From positions 8,566,681-8,630,680 of the forward strand of contig NC_049901.1 in the NCBI RefSeq assembly GCF_001411555.2: a stretch of DNA of 64,000 nucleotides, given 5' to 3'. Below, in pieces: positions 34,956 through 47,300 of this stretch. A model generated the notes under the pieces. It was not told where the DNA came from. It saw only the letters and a program-made list of their open reading frames with translations, and searched no databases. How positions within the stretch are numbered: the first letter of the stretch is position 1; the number at the start of each line of letters is the position of its first letter. The position numbers and the translations under genes are program-made. The stretch comes from Juglans regia (lineage: Eukaryota; Streptophyta; Magnoliopsida; Fagales; Juglandaceae).

Positions 34956-37900
34956 GACTACTTGCTTGGAATTGCAGGGGTATTGCCCGATCCACTGCAA
35001 TCAGATCTCTTAGGGCAAAAATCAGGATCTATAATCCTGATGTTATTTTCCTTTCTGAAACTTTATTATCCTCTTGTGAAAATGCTAGTATTGTTAATAG
35101 GCTTGGTTTCACGTTTTTTGTTCACTCCCCACCGACTAAGAAATGGGGAGGTCTTTTGCTTCTGTATCGTCCTGGTTTCGATATAGAACTTGTGAATATT
35201 TCTGCTAATATGATATCTGCTTTAGTCTACTCGGATCCTGTTCATGTACCTTGGCTTTTAAATCTTGTATATTGTCCTGCCGCTGTTAATCAAAAGCAAT
35301 GGTTCTGGGATATGCTTAGTCAAACCACAGATTCCTTCTCCGGGCCCTCTCTTGCAATTGGCGATTTCAATTCCATTCTGTCTCAATCTGAAAAATTTGG
35401 TGGTAAAAGTTTCGCTCAATCATCCACTTTAAAAGGTCTTCCTCTTTTCATGAATAGGTTCGGATTTGTGGATATTGGTTTTAATGGTCCAAAATATACT
35501 TGGTCAAACAAGAGGGCTGGCTTTAATCTCATTAAAGAACGTCTTGATAGAGGGATAGCCAATTTAGAGTGGATTGAGTTGTTTCCTAATGCTTACATCA
35601 CCACACTCACTCGTGATTCCTCGGATCATGCTCCAATCCTGTTGGACACTTCAAAAAATCATCAATCCAACAAATCCTTTAAATTTGAAGAATTTTGGCT
35701 TAGAGATCCCTCTATCTTCATTACTATTAAAAAAGCCTGGTCTCAAGGTTTCATTGGCACTCCTTCTTTTATCCTGTCAAAGAAACTAAAAAATACCAAA
35801 AAAGCCCTTCGGGATTGGAATTTAAAAAATTTTGGTCACATTCAAGCCCAAATCAAACACCTTTCTGATATTCTTTCCTCTATTCAAGATCAAGACCTTC
35901 CTCCTTCCTCCTTGTCTTTGGAAATGGACCTCCAAACAAATCTTCAAGAACTCCTCATTAGGGAAGAAACTCTTTGGCGTCAAAAATCTAGAGTGACTTG
36001 GCTTACTACGACGGATTTAAATACCAAATTTTTCCATGCCTCTACTGTGATCAGACGTAGAAGGAATATGATTGACTGTTTGAAGACGGGCAGAAATCAA
36101 TGGTCTACTGACCCGTCCATTATTGCAACAACCATCCAAGATCATTTTCAAAAAATTTTCACCTCCTCCAATCCTTCTCCGTCTGTCAACATGGATCATC
36201 TTTTTCCAAGGAAAATTACTGATGTTGAAAATGATTATCTCTGTCACATCCCTACTGATGAAGAAATTTTCCTTGTAGTTAAAGCCCTTCCCTCCTCCAA
36301 AGCCCCTGGTCGGACGGGTTCACAGGACTCTTTTATAAAAAATTCTGGGAAATTATTAAACTAGATGTCCTGGCCACTGTTAAAAATTTTTTCATTCAAG
36401 GTAAACTCTTAAAGGAACTCAATCACACAAATTTGGTTCTGATACCCAAGGTGGATAATCCAAATGACATCAATCAATTTAGACCTATCAGCTTATCTAA
36501 TGTTTGCTATAAAATTATAGCAAAAATTCTTGCCAATAGGTTTAAATCTGTATTGCCAGGTATTATCTCTCCTTTTCAATCTGCTTTTCTGCCAAATCGT
36601 TTCATCCAAGAAAATACGATTTTGGCTCATGAAATCTTTCATCTTATGAAAAAAAGGAGAACCAGAACTCGTTCCGTGGCAATAAAAATTGATATGGCAA
36701 AAGCTTTTGACTCAATGGAATGGTCTTTCCTTCTGGAGATTCTTCATCATACAGGCTTTAATCAAAAGTGGATCAATTGGATCAAAGAATGCATCTCTAC
36801 TGTTTCATACTCCATCATCATAAATGGAAATCCTCAAGGTTTTTTTCACCCTTCTAGAGGCCTTAGACAGGGAGACCCTCTTTCTCCCTTCCTATTCATT
36901 CTTGGCACTGAAGTCCTCTCGAGACTTATTATCCTTAAAGAAAATAGTGGCTGTATTAAAGGTATAAAAATGTCTAGAGGGGGTCCCTTCATATCTCATC
37001 TGCTTTTCGCTGATGACCTTTTCCTCTTTGGAACATCAGACTCTCAAACTGTTCAAGCCTTTGCAGATTGTATTTCCACTTACAATTCTTGGTCAGGACA
37101 AAGCATCAATCATAGAAAATCCTCTCTTCATTTCAGTGCAAATAGTGGCCCTGACTTCATCAATGAGGTAAAAAGCCATTTTGATTTCAGAATTTCAACT
37201 CCAAACACCAAATATTTGGGTTTACCTCTTGCAAATGGTGCTGATAAAAAGAAATTCCTCTCTGATCTTATCGGAAAAATCAATACCAAACTACAAGGTT
37301 GGAAGACAAAAATTCTTTCTCAGGCATCTAAAACTGTTCTCATTAGATCAGTGGCAAGTTCACTCCCTTCATATGTTATGTCCACTTGTCTCTTATCTAA
37401 GAATATGGCCAGTAAAATTGACTCTCAATTGAGGAGGTTTTGGTGGGGTTATGATGAAAACCAAACAAAGAAATACATCACAAAATCCTGGAAATCCATT
37501 TGTCTACCCAAATCCATGGGAGGGTTGGGTCTAAAACAATCTTTCATGTTCAATTCTGCACTTATTTCTAAGCTTGCTTGGTCATTTATTAATGGAACCA
37601 CCAGTCTTTGGAAAGAAGTCCTTTCTAAGAAATATCTAAGATCAAAATCTTTTTTCGAGGTAACCCCCAAATCAACAGACTCTAGATTTTGGAGAAGTCT
37701 TCTTCTCCAAAGAGACTTCCTAAAATCTAGTTCTTGCTACCAGATCAACAACGGTGCCTCTATCAAAGTGTGGGATGATCCCTGGATCCCCTCCCTTCCA
37801 AGCAAGAGTCCTCAAATTCATCCTAACAACACTCTTGAAAACCATTCTCTGACTGTATCGGAACTCATTTTAGAAGAGCCAAGGCGTTGGAACATCCTTC

Positions 37901-39072
37901 TCTTAAACACTCTCTTCTCTGAAAACACAACCAGAGAAATCCAAAAAATTCCCTTAGCTAATCACAATTTTCAGCACACTCCTGACAAGATAATCTGGAT
38001 CCATCATGCCTCAGGAAAATTCTCAGTCAAATCTGCTTATGCAGCCTTGGTTAACCAGACTGATCTCCCTTCAAATAACTCTCAGCACATCAATTGGAAA
38101 TCTCTCTGGAAAATGAAGATTCAAGACAGATTAAAACTCTTCCTTTGGAAAATCAGTCATGACATCCTTCCAACAAAAGTCAAGATTAACAAAATCATCC
38201 CTCTTGATGAAGATCAAATTTGTTGTCCTCTCTGTAAAACTGAGCCTGAGAACATCCCCCATCTCTTTTTTAACTGCATTTTCTCCAGAGTAATGTGGAG
38301 ACATTCTAAATGGCCAATTGATTCATCCCTGTTTGCTAGTCAACCGATTTCTAACTGGATTAGTACAATTATTAATCCTGTGTCTAGCCTAAAAATTCCT
38401 GCTGAAGAGGAACATGAATTCCAGATTTTTGCCTCTGTTGCTATGGATCAAATTTGGTTCACAAGGAACAAGTTAGAACATGAAAAGGTCTCCTCCTCTG
38501 TCCCTGAATATATGGATGCTGTCCTTAAAACCTTCCAACATCATCTAAGAGCATGGTCAGAACGAGAACATCAGATTGAGGAAAATGAAGTAAGACAACC
38601 AGCAGGTTATCAACTCATCAATTTTGACGTCGCCACAAGAAATGAAGGTTCCATCCTTGCTGCACTTTGTTGGGCAGAAAATGGTGAGCTGATCTTTGCA
38701 AAAACTGATCTAATAAGCAAGGTTAGTTCAAATGTTGGTGAAGCATCAGCAGCTTTAATGGCTGTAAAGGAAGCAGAAAAATTGCAGTTAGGAAAAATAA
38801 TCTTGGAAGGTGATTCTAAAGTCACTATCCAAGCAATCTCCAATGCATCAGAAATTCAAGATTGGACCATCAGCCCTCTTATCAACGACATCAGGTACAA
38901 GCTTGAGTCATTCAAAGACTGGAAGGCTAGGAAGATTCATCGATCCCAAAATCGATGTGCGCATAATCTAGCGCAATGGGCAGCAGAAGTGCAAGCCTTT
39001 GGCAATATCCCACTAATCCAAATTCCTCCGTCAATGCTCCAATTTCACAGTGGAAAGGATCCTCCTAATTAG
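34952..39072 (+). pseudogene. LINE ORF2: endonuclease, reverse transcriptase, RNase H, one frameshift
   Basis: The ATG at 34952 overlaps the ORF1 stop as ATGA. First frame (34952-36364) holds the L1 endonuclease: LAWNCRG, FLSET, AIGDFNSIL, SDHAPILLD. A single-base loss at 36310/36311 shifts the frame inside the RT PDGF block. From 36313 the second frame runs to the TAG at 39070-39072: FRPISLSNVCYKIIAKILAN, KIDMAKAFDSMEW, GLRQGDPLSPFLF and an intact FADD box (LLFADDLFLF), then zf-RVT (WKMKIQDRLKLFLWKISHDI, CCPLC) and an RNase H-like end (NFDVATRNEG, ILEGDSKVTIQAI). All catalytic boxes are present, so only the frameshift visibly disables it. Confidence 0.9.
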
Positions 39073-39189
39073 TTTGTATTTGTATTTTATAATTTTCAAC
39101 TTCTTAAGACTATTATGTATGCACTTTTATCGTTTAATGAAAACTTGCTTTAAAAAAAAAAAAAAAAAAAAGTGAAGCAATAGCAATGA

Positions 39190-40160
39190 TTTTTCTATAT
39201 ATATTTTTAAAATCATATATTTTGAAGAGTGATTTTGTATATTAAGAAATTTTTTTATATTAAATTATGTATTTTTAAACCAAATGATAATATTTTTTAT
39301 TTTTTATTTGTTTCCTAAAATTATTTTTTATATATATTTTACAATTTGCTTCCACTTTGTATTATCAATTTAATATACATTTCATGTATCAAAATTATCT
39401 TAATATAAATTTTATAAAGTTTATTTGAATGGTAAGAAAAGAGGAAAAAATAAAAAAATAATGTTTGAATAATGAATAATACTTTTTCAAATTTAAAAAA
39501 ATATTATTTATAGCTATGCAAAAATTTAGAGATGCATAAGTCAATGTAGATGAATATAAATATATATTATTCAAATTTGAAGATGAAGATGAATAAGCCA
39601 TTGCAATGCTTTTAAGGTACGTTTGGATCTTCAATTCCTTTCAATTCATCATTATAATTTTTTCAAATTTTAACACAAAATATAGTAAACAATTTAACTT
39701 TTTTAAATCTTAAAAGAATAATAATATTAAAAATTAATATTATAATAATATTTTATCATCTTAACTTAACTCAATTTAATATCTAAACACAGTCTAATCA
39801 TTATAATTTTTTTAAATTGACTTCTCCTAAATTGCAAACAGAGGTCATCGCTAAGACAAAATTAAAAATAAGTCATTATGTTGAGTTGTCGTATATTCAT
39901 TACGAAAATCTACTAACATGGCAAGAAATTCAATATTTATATATATTTTACTATTATTTATTGGGTAAGTCGTGGGTGGAAAATTAGAAAACTACGCTTC
40001 TTCAATACTATTGGTCAGAACTTAGAAGACAAAAACATCGTATTCAGTATTCACATTCTCCCTATACGCCATCGACATAGGTGCCTGCCCTTCTTGTTGA
40101 TTCTTTCCATCCCAATTCTCCCGAGTGCCATTTGGAAGGAAAGAAAGAGAAAAAAATAAA
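39190..40160. other. Spacer upstream of ATS3 gene
   Basis: AT-rich to about 39960. A degenerate family A MITE lies at 39607-39796 (GGTACGTTTGGATCTTCAAT to ATCTAAACACAGTC). The last 200 bases are less AT-rich and form the likely promoter and 5' UTR of the next gene. Confidence 0.5.
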
Positions 40161-41418
40161 ATGAACAAAGCTCAACGTTTTCTGCTCCAGTTTGCCTTCA
40201 TCTTTATCCTCTCAGAAGCCAAATCTTCCTGGCTACAGCCCCAAGCTGCGGCAGAATCCTTCAATATCAGCTATATCCAGGTTGATTGTTCATCCTAAAC
40301 ATCTTTTTTCTTTTTCTTTTTTCGTTCGACTGTTCGTTTTTTTTTTTTGGGGGGTTTCTACATCTCGTCGAATTAAAAGTTTCTCCTTTTTGTCTTTCTG
40401 TTCTTCTTTTGATTCCAAAAGAGTGCGGCGAGCTGTTCTTACACGGCTGTTATAACAACAAGCTGTTCCTCAACAAGTTACACCCGAGATCAGATCAGTA
40501 TCTCTTTTGGCGACGCTTATGGCAATCAGGTTCGTTCTCTTTTCTTCTCTTCTTTGCAATTTCCTTTTTCACGTCTACGAATTTCCCAAATTATGTTTCA
40601 ATCTAATTTCCTCAAATTTAGATGAACACCATCGTTTGAAATTGAAAACTTGATATTGGGTAAGTAGGATTTATCTGGATGATCAGGTTTTTATTGAGGT
40701 ATTGACATAGAATTTCTCCATTAGATAAACTGTGGATTATATTTTTGTTAAATATCCAAAAATCATAGAACTCCAGTTTTAGGAGGCAATGAAATTATGG
40801 AAGAGAAAGGAGATTAGATTGTAAATAATGGGACTGAATTTGATGTTAATTTTCTTGAATTCTACTCCATAACACCAATTGGCCGTAGTTCATAAATATC
40901 CGGTGACGTGTCCATAGTTCAACCGTAGATCTCCCACAAAAAAAAAAGTTGGTGTCATTCTTTAGTTCCTTCCACAGAATAATTGAAGATGGGTTCAAAT
41001 AAGAAAGCCGAAGAAATTTTAATGTGTCACTGAAGCTGAAGAACAAGAAATGGGTGTTTTTTTTACTGAAGTCCTATAAAACTTTGATCATCAGATTTAT
41101 GCACCGAGGCTGGACGATCCATCGTCGGGGGCATTTGAACGGTGTTCATCGGATACATATCAGATAAACGGACCTTGTGCCTACCAGATCTGTTATGTGT
41201 ATCTGTATCGTACAGGACCAGATGGCTGGAAACCTAAGAGTGTGAAAATCTATGGCTATAACAGCAGAGCTGTTACATTTTACTATGATGTCTTTATCCC
41301 AAGTGATATCTGGTATGGATTTAATCTGTGTCAGAGTGCTTCTTCCTCGGGTCACCATTCTGGTTGGAAATGGTTCGTGTATGTTGTACTAGGGCTTACT
41401 GTTGGTGCTCTGATGTGA
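40161..41418 (+). CDS. ATS3B: Embryo-specific protein ATS3-type, PLAT-domain secreted protein
   Basis: Three exons: 40161-40280, 40422-40529 and 41095-41418, all phase 0 with GT-AG borders, encoding 183 residues. The N-terminus MNKAQRFLLQFAFIFILSEA is a clear secretion signal. Exon 2 gives CSYTAVITTSCSSTSYTRDQ and ISFGDAYGNQ. Exon 3 gives the ATS3 core YAPRLDDPSSGAFERCSSDT, INGPCAYQICYVYLYRTGPD, GWKPKSVKIYGY and a hydrophobic C-terminal tail (WFVYVVLGLTVGALM) that may anchor the protein. The family has a single PLAT/LH2-like beta-sandwich and was first known from seed embryos; its biochemical role is not settled. Start chosen by the signal peptide and by in-phase joining of all three exons. 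Confidence 0.9.
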
Positions 41419-43059
41419 GTGTTTATCTACTATTTGCTTTTACATCTCTTATTGCGTCTTCTTGGTAAAAGTGTGTAACCTGTTATTCTTCTTTATTGAC
41501 ATCGATAGCAATGATTGAATTCCAGAAGACAGCATGTGAATTTTAACTGATATAAACTAGCATTTTCCTTGTTGGATGGATTAGCATACAGCCAAATATC
41601 GCTGGTTCCTTTCTCTTCTCCAATAGTTGTACTTTTGGTTTTCCCCCTTTCTTTTTCTTTTTTTCTGTTGAAAACTTCGAAAACAGTATATGAAATTATG
41701 AATCTGATATAATATTTGCAGTCTTAAACTGTGCAAAAACTCTACCATTATGCTCATCTTGAAAAAAGTGGTTAAATTTAGAATACGAATGAAAAATTAG
41801 ATTTTAATAGTAGATCTCATTTTTTTTAAAGGTAGTATGCAAGACTTGCACATTCTAAAATTGTATATAACATTACTTATCCAAAATAGAGGGTGGATGA
41901 TTGGAGAAGACTCTTGAATTGTAGGGGTGATCTTGGTTTGGATAGTGAGATAACTGAAAAAGTTGACTTGTTTATTATATTTTATATGTGAATTTGAAAA
42001 AGTTATAATAATGAAATGAGATGTGATGTGATGAGATGAGATGAAATACTTTTACTATCCAAACAAAGCCTAAATGTTTGCTGAGGATGACATTCTAATT
42101 TTACTGATAAACCTCCGCTTTTAGTGAAGGCATGCTTTTTACAAAGAAAAATCTCTATATCTTTGTAAAATAATAACACTTATTCAAATTCTTAAAATGA
42201 GGCAGTATAGATTTTGGACAATGCTATGGTGTGCATCCCAAATATGCACACTAGTGAAATGAGTTTTTTTGTTTTTTTTTTGTTTTATTTTTAAGTATTT
42301 TTTAAACATCCTTAATCATTAAAAAAAAATAAAAATAAAAATAAAAATATATAAGTGGGCATATTTATGAGTCATATTATTATTTTCGATAGATTTGATC
42401 AAAACATATATAATTATGTAAAATGCTTTGAGAGATGAGTAATTTAAGAAAAAAAGCATCACGCCCAACAACACCTAAATTTGTCGGAGCATCGGCCAAA
42501 TTATTTCCTTCTTAATAGCTATATGAATTATCTCGAAAGGAAAATCAAAAGCAAGTATATCAGCCATCATGCACAATTTGAAATACATCTAAGGAGGCTA
42601 TTTTTTGTTCTAAAACCACAAACAGTGAATCGGCCTCAATAGTTAAGACTCAATTTCCACAAACACATTTGTACAGTAACTCAAAATACCGTAACACAAA
42701 AAACAAGCAAATCTATAAATCAAAGACCATCATGCAATTGAAGAACTCCACCCTGGCTAGCAATCCCAAGATTCGTTTTTTAAGCAACATCAATATTTAG
42801 CTTGGTTTGCTCAGTTTTTTATTTTTATTGGCATCGGTGTCTAGAAACAGCATCCCGACTAATCTCAATGGTGCATAGGCTCTCGACAAGGAGTTTCTCG
42901 CAGTGCACTTTAAGTAATTCAAAAAGAACATCTTTCAGTCTGATGGCCCTTAAAGATTATTTGCACCCAATGAGATTTAAATCTTAGACCTAAGGGAGCA
43001 TATCCCAAGCCCAAGATTTTTACTACTTGAGCCAACCCTTAAGAGTTAGTTTGCTCAGT
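41419..43059. other. Spacer downstream of ATS3 gene
   Basis: Probable 3' UTR, then AT-rich DNA. A family A MITE relic lies at 41935-42072 (TTGGTTTGGATAGTGAGATA to TACTATCCAAACAAAGCC). The frame at 42802-42987 has no supporting features. Confidence 0.5.
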
Positions 43060-43957
43060 TGATAGGTCATGTCATTGAACTAAAAATGACCTATCAACCT
43101 AAAATTATAATGATAACACAACTTCTTGATATCGATCAGAATAGTTTGATAAGAGAGTTCAATTTTTGTAACCAAAGAGTGACATGGATAGACTGCAAAT
43201 CTAACAATTTCATCATTCCTCACAACATTATAACCACAGCTCGAAAGTAATTGAAAGATAAACTAGAGAAGCAAATAAGGTGAACCTCTTACATAATAAT
43301 TTACAAAGAGAAATAATATCTTGGCTTAGTTATAATTCAAAAAAATGTGAAGCTGTTCATTTTATTATTCAAGAACATAATCTAAAAGGAAAACTCTTTA
43401 ATCTCTTTAAAATGAAATTAATAGTCACCAAACTGTCTACCGTGTTTACTGTTTAGAATAAGAAGAAAGTACAATCCATGTTCTTTGGGAGTGCTATATC
43501 CTCATTCAGAAAAAAAAAAAAAATCAAAAAAGTTATTTAACAGCAGCTTGTTTTAAGGATTTATTTGTTGCTTTGTATAATATTGCTGATGAAGAACAGA
43601 TGGAAGAAATAATGATTTTTTCTATTCATTGCTGGCTGATGCTTTTGGTGCTCTACACAAGTTACAATTTATTTGTAGTGAATTGCGCTTAAAGAGGTTT
43701 ATCTTGAAAGGTGACTCTCTCTAGGTTATTAATAGCATAAAGTAATATGATTCTTATCATAATAAATTAATAATGTAGTTCTGATGATTACAATTTGATC
43801 AATGGTTTGTTAGGCATGTTAGAAGAGAAGCCAAGGATGATTCTATTGAGATAGAGGATTGTCCATCTTGTGTTCTTTATCTCATTCGATGGAGTTTTAT
43901 TAATAAATATATTGACGTTGACCTTGTTTCTGAAAAAAAAAAAAAAAAAAAAAAAAC
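43060..43957 (+). pseudogene. LINE 3' relic: zf-RVT and RNase H remains
   Basis: Heavily decayed. Recognisable pieces are EESTIHVLWECY near 43465-43500 (the zf-RVT end), LHKLQFICSELRLKRFILKG with DSL near 43655-43722 and VINSIK (RNase H), ending in an A-run at 43931-43957. Stops and shifts throughout; the left limit is uncertain and no target duplication was found. Confidence 0.6.
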
Positions 43958-44339
43958 GAATAATCTCTTAAAATTAGAGTTCGAATTAAGAATGTTGGAT
44001 TATCATGATTCCTAATTCCCAAACCCTTTTTTAACCGAACGCTACCATGCCTTGATCCGCACGAGATATTTTAGGAGGGAAAAGGCCTATTCTTCTCCTT
44101 CGCATTAAAAATTCTAATCTAACGGCCACAATCCAAACCATGTGGCTTCTATCATCCAACGTTTTTATATCGCTCCACCACTACAGCATAAAGCCGTAAA
44201 CCCTAACCGCCCCTCTTCCTCTCCTGCTTCTGCGACTCACTGCTACATCTCTCTGCAGCAGGAGAAGCGCCCCCCCCTCCCTCCCTCCCTCCTTACACAC
44301 CTGCGTACCTTTACTTACTTCATAGAAAACTAGATAACT

Positions 44340-47300
44340 ATGCCTTCACTATCTCTGTCTGATCCTCTTCTCTCCGAAGCCTCCAAGGACAAGAAGGAGA
44401 AGAAGAACAAGAAGATGAAGAGTATGGAAACCGTAAATGGAACCCTAGAAGCTGACGCTACTATCAGCGAGAAGAAGAAGATGAAGGAGAGCAAGAAGCG
44501 AAAGGCTTTGGAGATCGAGGATGCGGAGGAGAGGAGCGAGACGAGCTCGGAGCTGTTTGAGCCGGTTAACTGGAAGGATGAGGAGTCAGAGAAGAATAAA
44601 AAGAAGAAGAAGAGCAAGAAGGCGAAGGTTGAGGAGGACGCGGAGGAGGAAGATGACGAAGACAAGACTGAGGGAGATCCGAATGCGGTGTCCATATTTC
44701 GGATTTCGGAGCAGTTGAGGGCCAAATTGAAGGAGAAGGGGATCGAGTCGTTGTTTCCAATTCAGGCAATGACCTTTGATACCATTCTTGACGGCTCCGA
44801 TTTGGTCGGTCGCGCGCGTACCGGACAGGTATATGTTCTTCGCGACTTATATATATCCTTATGTACCTATGTATGTATTGATGTGTGTATATGTTTGTAT
44901 CCGTGTTTCATTATCTGTACGTATGTATTGCCATCAATTATATTGTTCTCAGGTCAAATTTCATGGGGGATTACTATTAATATTTTTGTTAATTTCATTA
45001 ATTGGCGAAGCAAATTATTTGATCCAGTTAGTAAGGTGCCATTTTCAAGTGGTACCTATGACTTAATCTAACCTTTCAGAGTGAAATTCTGAACAGAGTT
45101 ATGGTGAACTACAAAAAATTCAACTCTGTTATGAAATGAATTGTATAAAAAGATATTATTTTAAAAAGTAGGTTACCATAGCATTTTGGGAATGATAGAT
45201 AGTTGGGTTCAGTTTGTTTGAATTAGATGGAGGGGCACTTATGAAAAAGAATTGGATGGAAGGGTAGCAATGATGCTTGGCGAATTTGCATAGAAATCTT
45301 GTAGTGCTTTTATTGGAAATTTGATTTTGTCTCAAGTTGAGTGGTTGTTTAAGTCAACAGTTACCATGCTATTTATTGGGATCGAGGTGCCTATGATTTT
45401 TAACAGTTTGTCTGCTGACTACGTAGAACTAAATCTTTTATTGTTTGCATGTTGAATACTGAGCTTGGCTATGTTTACGATGTAGGGTAAAACACTTGCC
45501 TTTGTATTGCCCATCTTGGAGTCACTCACAAATGGACCAGCAAAAGCTTCACGGAAAACTGGTTATGGGAGGGCACCAAGTGTTTTGGTGCTTTTACCCA
45601 CTAGAGAACTAGCCAACCAGGTAATATATTAGGGTATCAAAGGAATTTATTCTCCTGTGACAGTAATATGTTTTTTCTAATACTTGTTTGGGTCACTTCC
45701 AGGTTTATGCAGACTTTGAAGTTTATGGTGGAGCGTTGGGGTTGGTGTCATGTTGTTTGTATGGCGGAGCTCCATACCAAAGTCAAGAGATTAGACTCAA
45801 GAGAGGGGTTGACATAGTCATTGGAACACCTGGCCGAGTTAAGGTACCGGTATTATCAATTCCCTTTTAGACGAGGTTTTGAAAAGCATGAGGGTATTGG
45901 TACTTGGAAATTTGGGTCTACATATTTTCTAACGCTTGTAGATTTCCACCGAAATTTATTGTAGGATCACATAGAGAGGGGGAATATTGACTTTAGCTCT
46001 TTGAAGTTCCGGGTTCTTGATGAGGCTGATGAAATGCTGAGGATGGGTTTTGTTGAAGATGTTGAACTAATTCTAGGTATGTAATTGCATAAATTGTTTG
46101 GGTCTTTTCGTGTATGACTGGCTTCTTCTCGAGTCTGTTAAAGGCACATTTGACTATTTATGCCATTATTTTATAACTGAACTATAGTACAATCTTTAGT
46201 CTAATTTATTGCAAGGAACGAGTCTTTGATTCTAAAAGTTGTTACAGTTTGTACTACAATGTGTCCTTTGCTGTCTATTTTCAGTGGTGGTTACATGTAT
46301 TTAACTATTTCCTTCGGATTTCCAGGAAAGGTAAAGGATACAAGTAAAGTTCAGACACTGCTCTTCAGTGCGACATTGCCTAGCTGGGTTAAGCAGGTTA
46401 GTATGTTACTACGATTGCCAGTTATAATCTCTTCCTCAATTCAGCTTTCAGGTTACCTCTTGACTGAACCTCTGTTTTCTTTTGCTAGATTGCTGCTAGG
46501 TTTCTTAAACCAGACAAGAAAACTGCCGACCTTGTAGGTAATGAGAAAATGAAGGCTAGTACCAGTGTTAGGCATATTGTCCTTCCCTGTTCTAGCTCTG
46601 CAAGATCCCAGCTTATTCCAGATGTTATTCGCTGTTATGGCAGGTTCGTTTTTTTTAATGTTGTCCAACATCATTTTTTAGACTATGCTTAAATGTCCTT
46701 AATAGTTGAATCGCATTCCTCATTTATTTCCTGGTGGGATTGTCTCTGTTTTAGTGGAGGCCGGACAATTATTTTTACTGAAACAAAGGATTCTGCTTCT
46801 ACACTTGCTGGGTTGTTGCCTGGAGCACGGGCATTGCATGGAGATATACAGCAGGCTCAACGCGAGGTATGTTGGTTATATACTTGCGCATTCCCCCACC
46901 CCCTCCCCACACACACACACAGAAAAAATAAATAAATAGATGGGATGGGGCTACGATAAACAAGTTTGTTTCCTTGAGAAATGTGGAGGCTTAGTTTCAA
47001 AAATTCCAGTCAATCTTGTGATATTTATAGAGGCTCCTTCAAACCTATTACATGTAAAGAATTGATTCCTTGAAGTTATCAACCCTCTGTCCAACCAAAC
47101 CAACCCCTTTGTCCCCCCTCCAAAAAAAAAAAAAAAGATATAATTTTTTTCAATTGGATGGAAATTGGCCCAGCTTACCGCTGGTTCTGCTTCATTGCTC
47201 CACTCCTGTTCATCTGTTCAACTGTCCAATGTTTGTAGCAGATACAATGGGTGTTTCGGGTTCTCAGAGGGTCTGGCCACAAGCTAGCCACAAAAAAAAA

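Larger units (their letters stand above)
33092..39169 (+). mobile_element. L1-type LINE, 6.08 kb, nearly complete
   Basis: Flanked by a perfect 19-bp duplication AAGTGAAGCAATAGCAATG (33073-33091 and 39170-39188) and ending in an A-tail at 39152-39169. It contains ORF1, which lacks its own start, so the insertion is slightly 5'-truncated, and ORF2 (endonuclease, RT, zf-RVT, RNase H). It lies in the copia LTR remnant, so it postdates that element. Only one frame-breaking change was found in ORF2. Confidence 0.95.

Noticed and set aside
44330..44769. Minus-strand Ser-rich frames
   Set aside because: They are antisense to the Lys/Glu-rich first exon of RH7.
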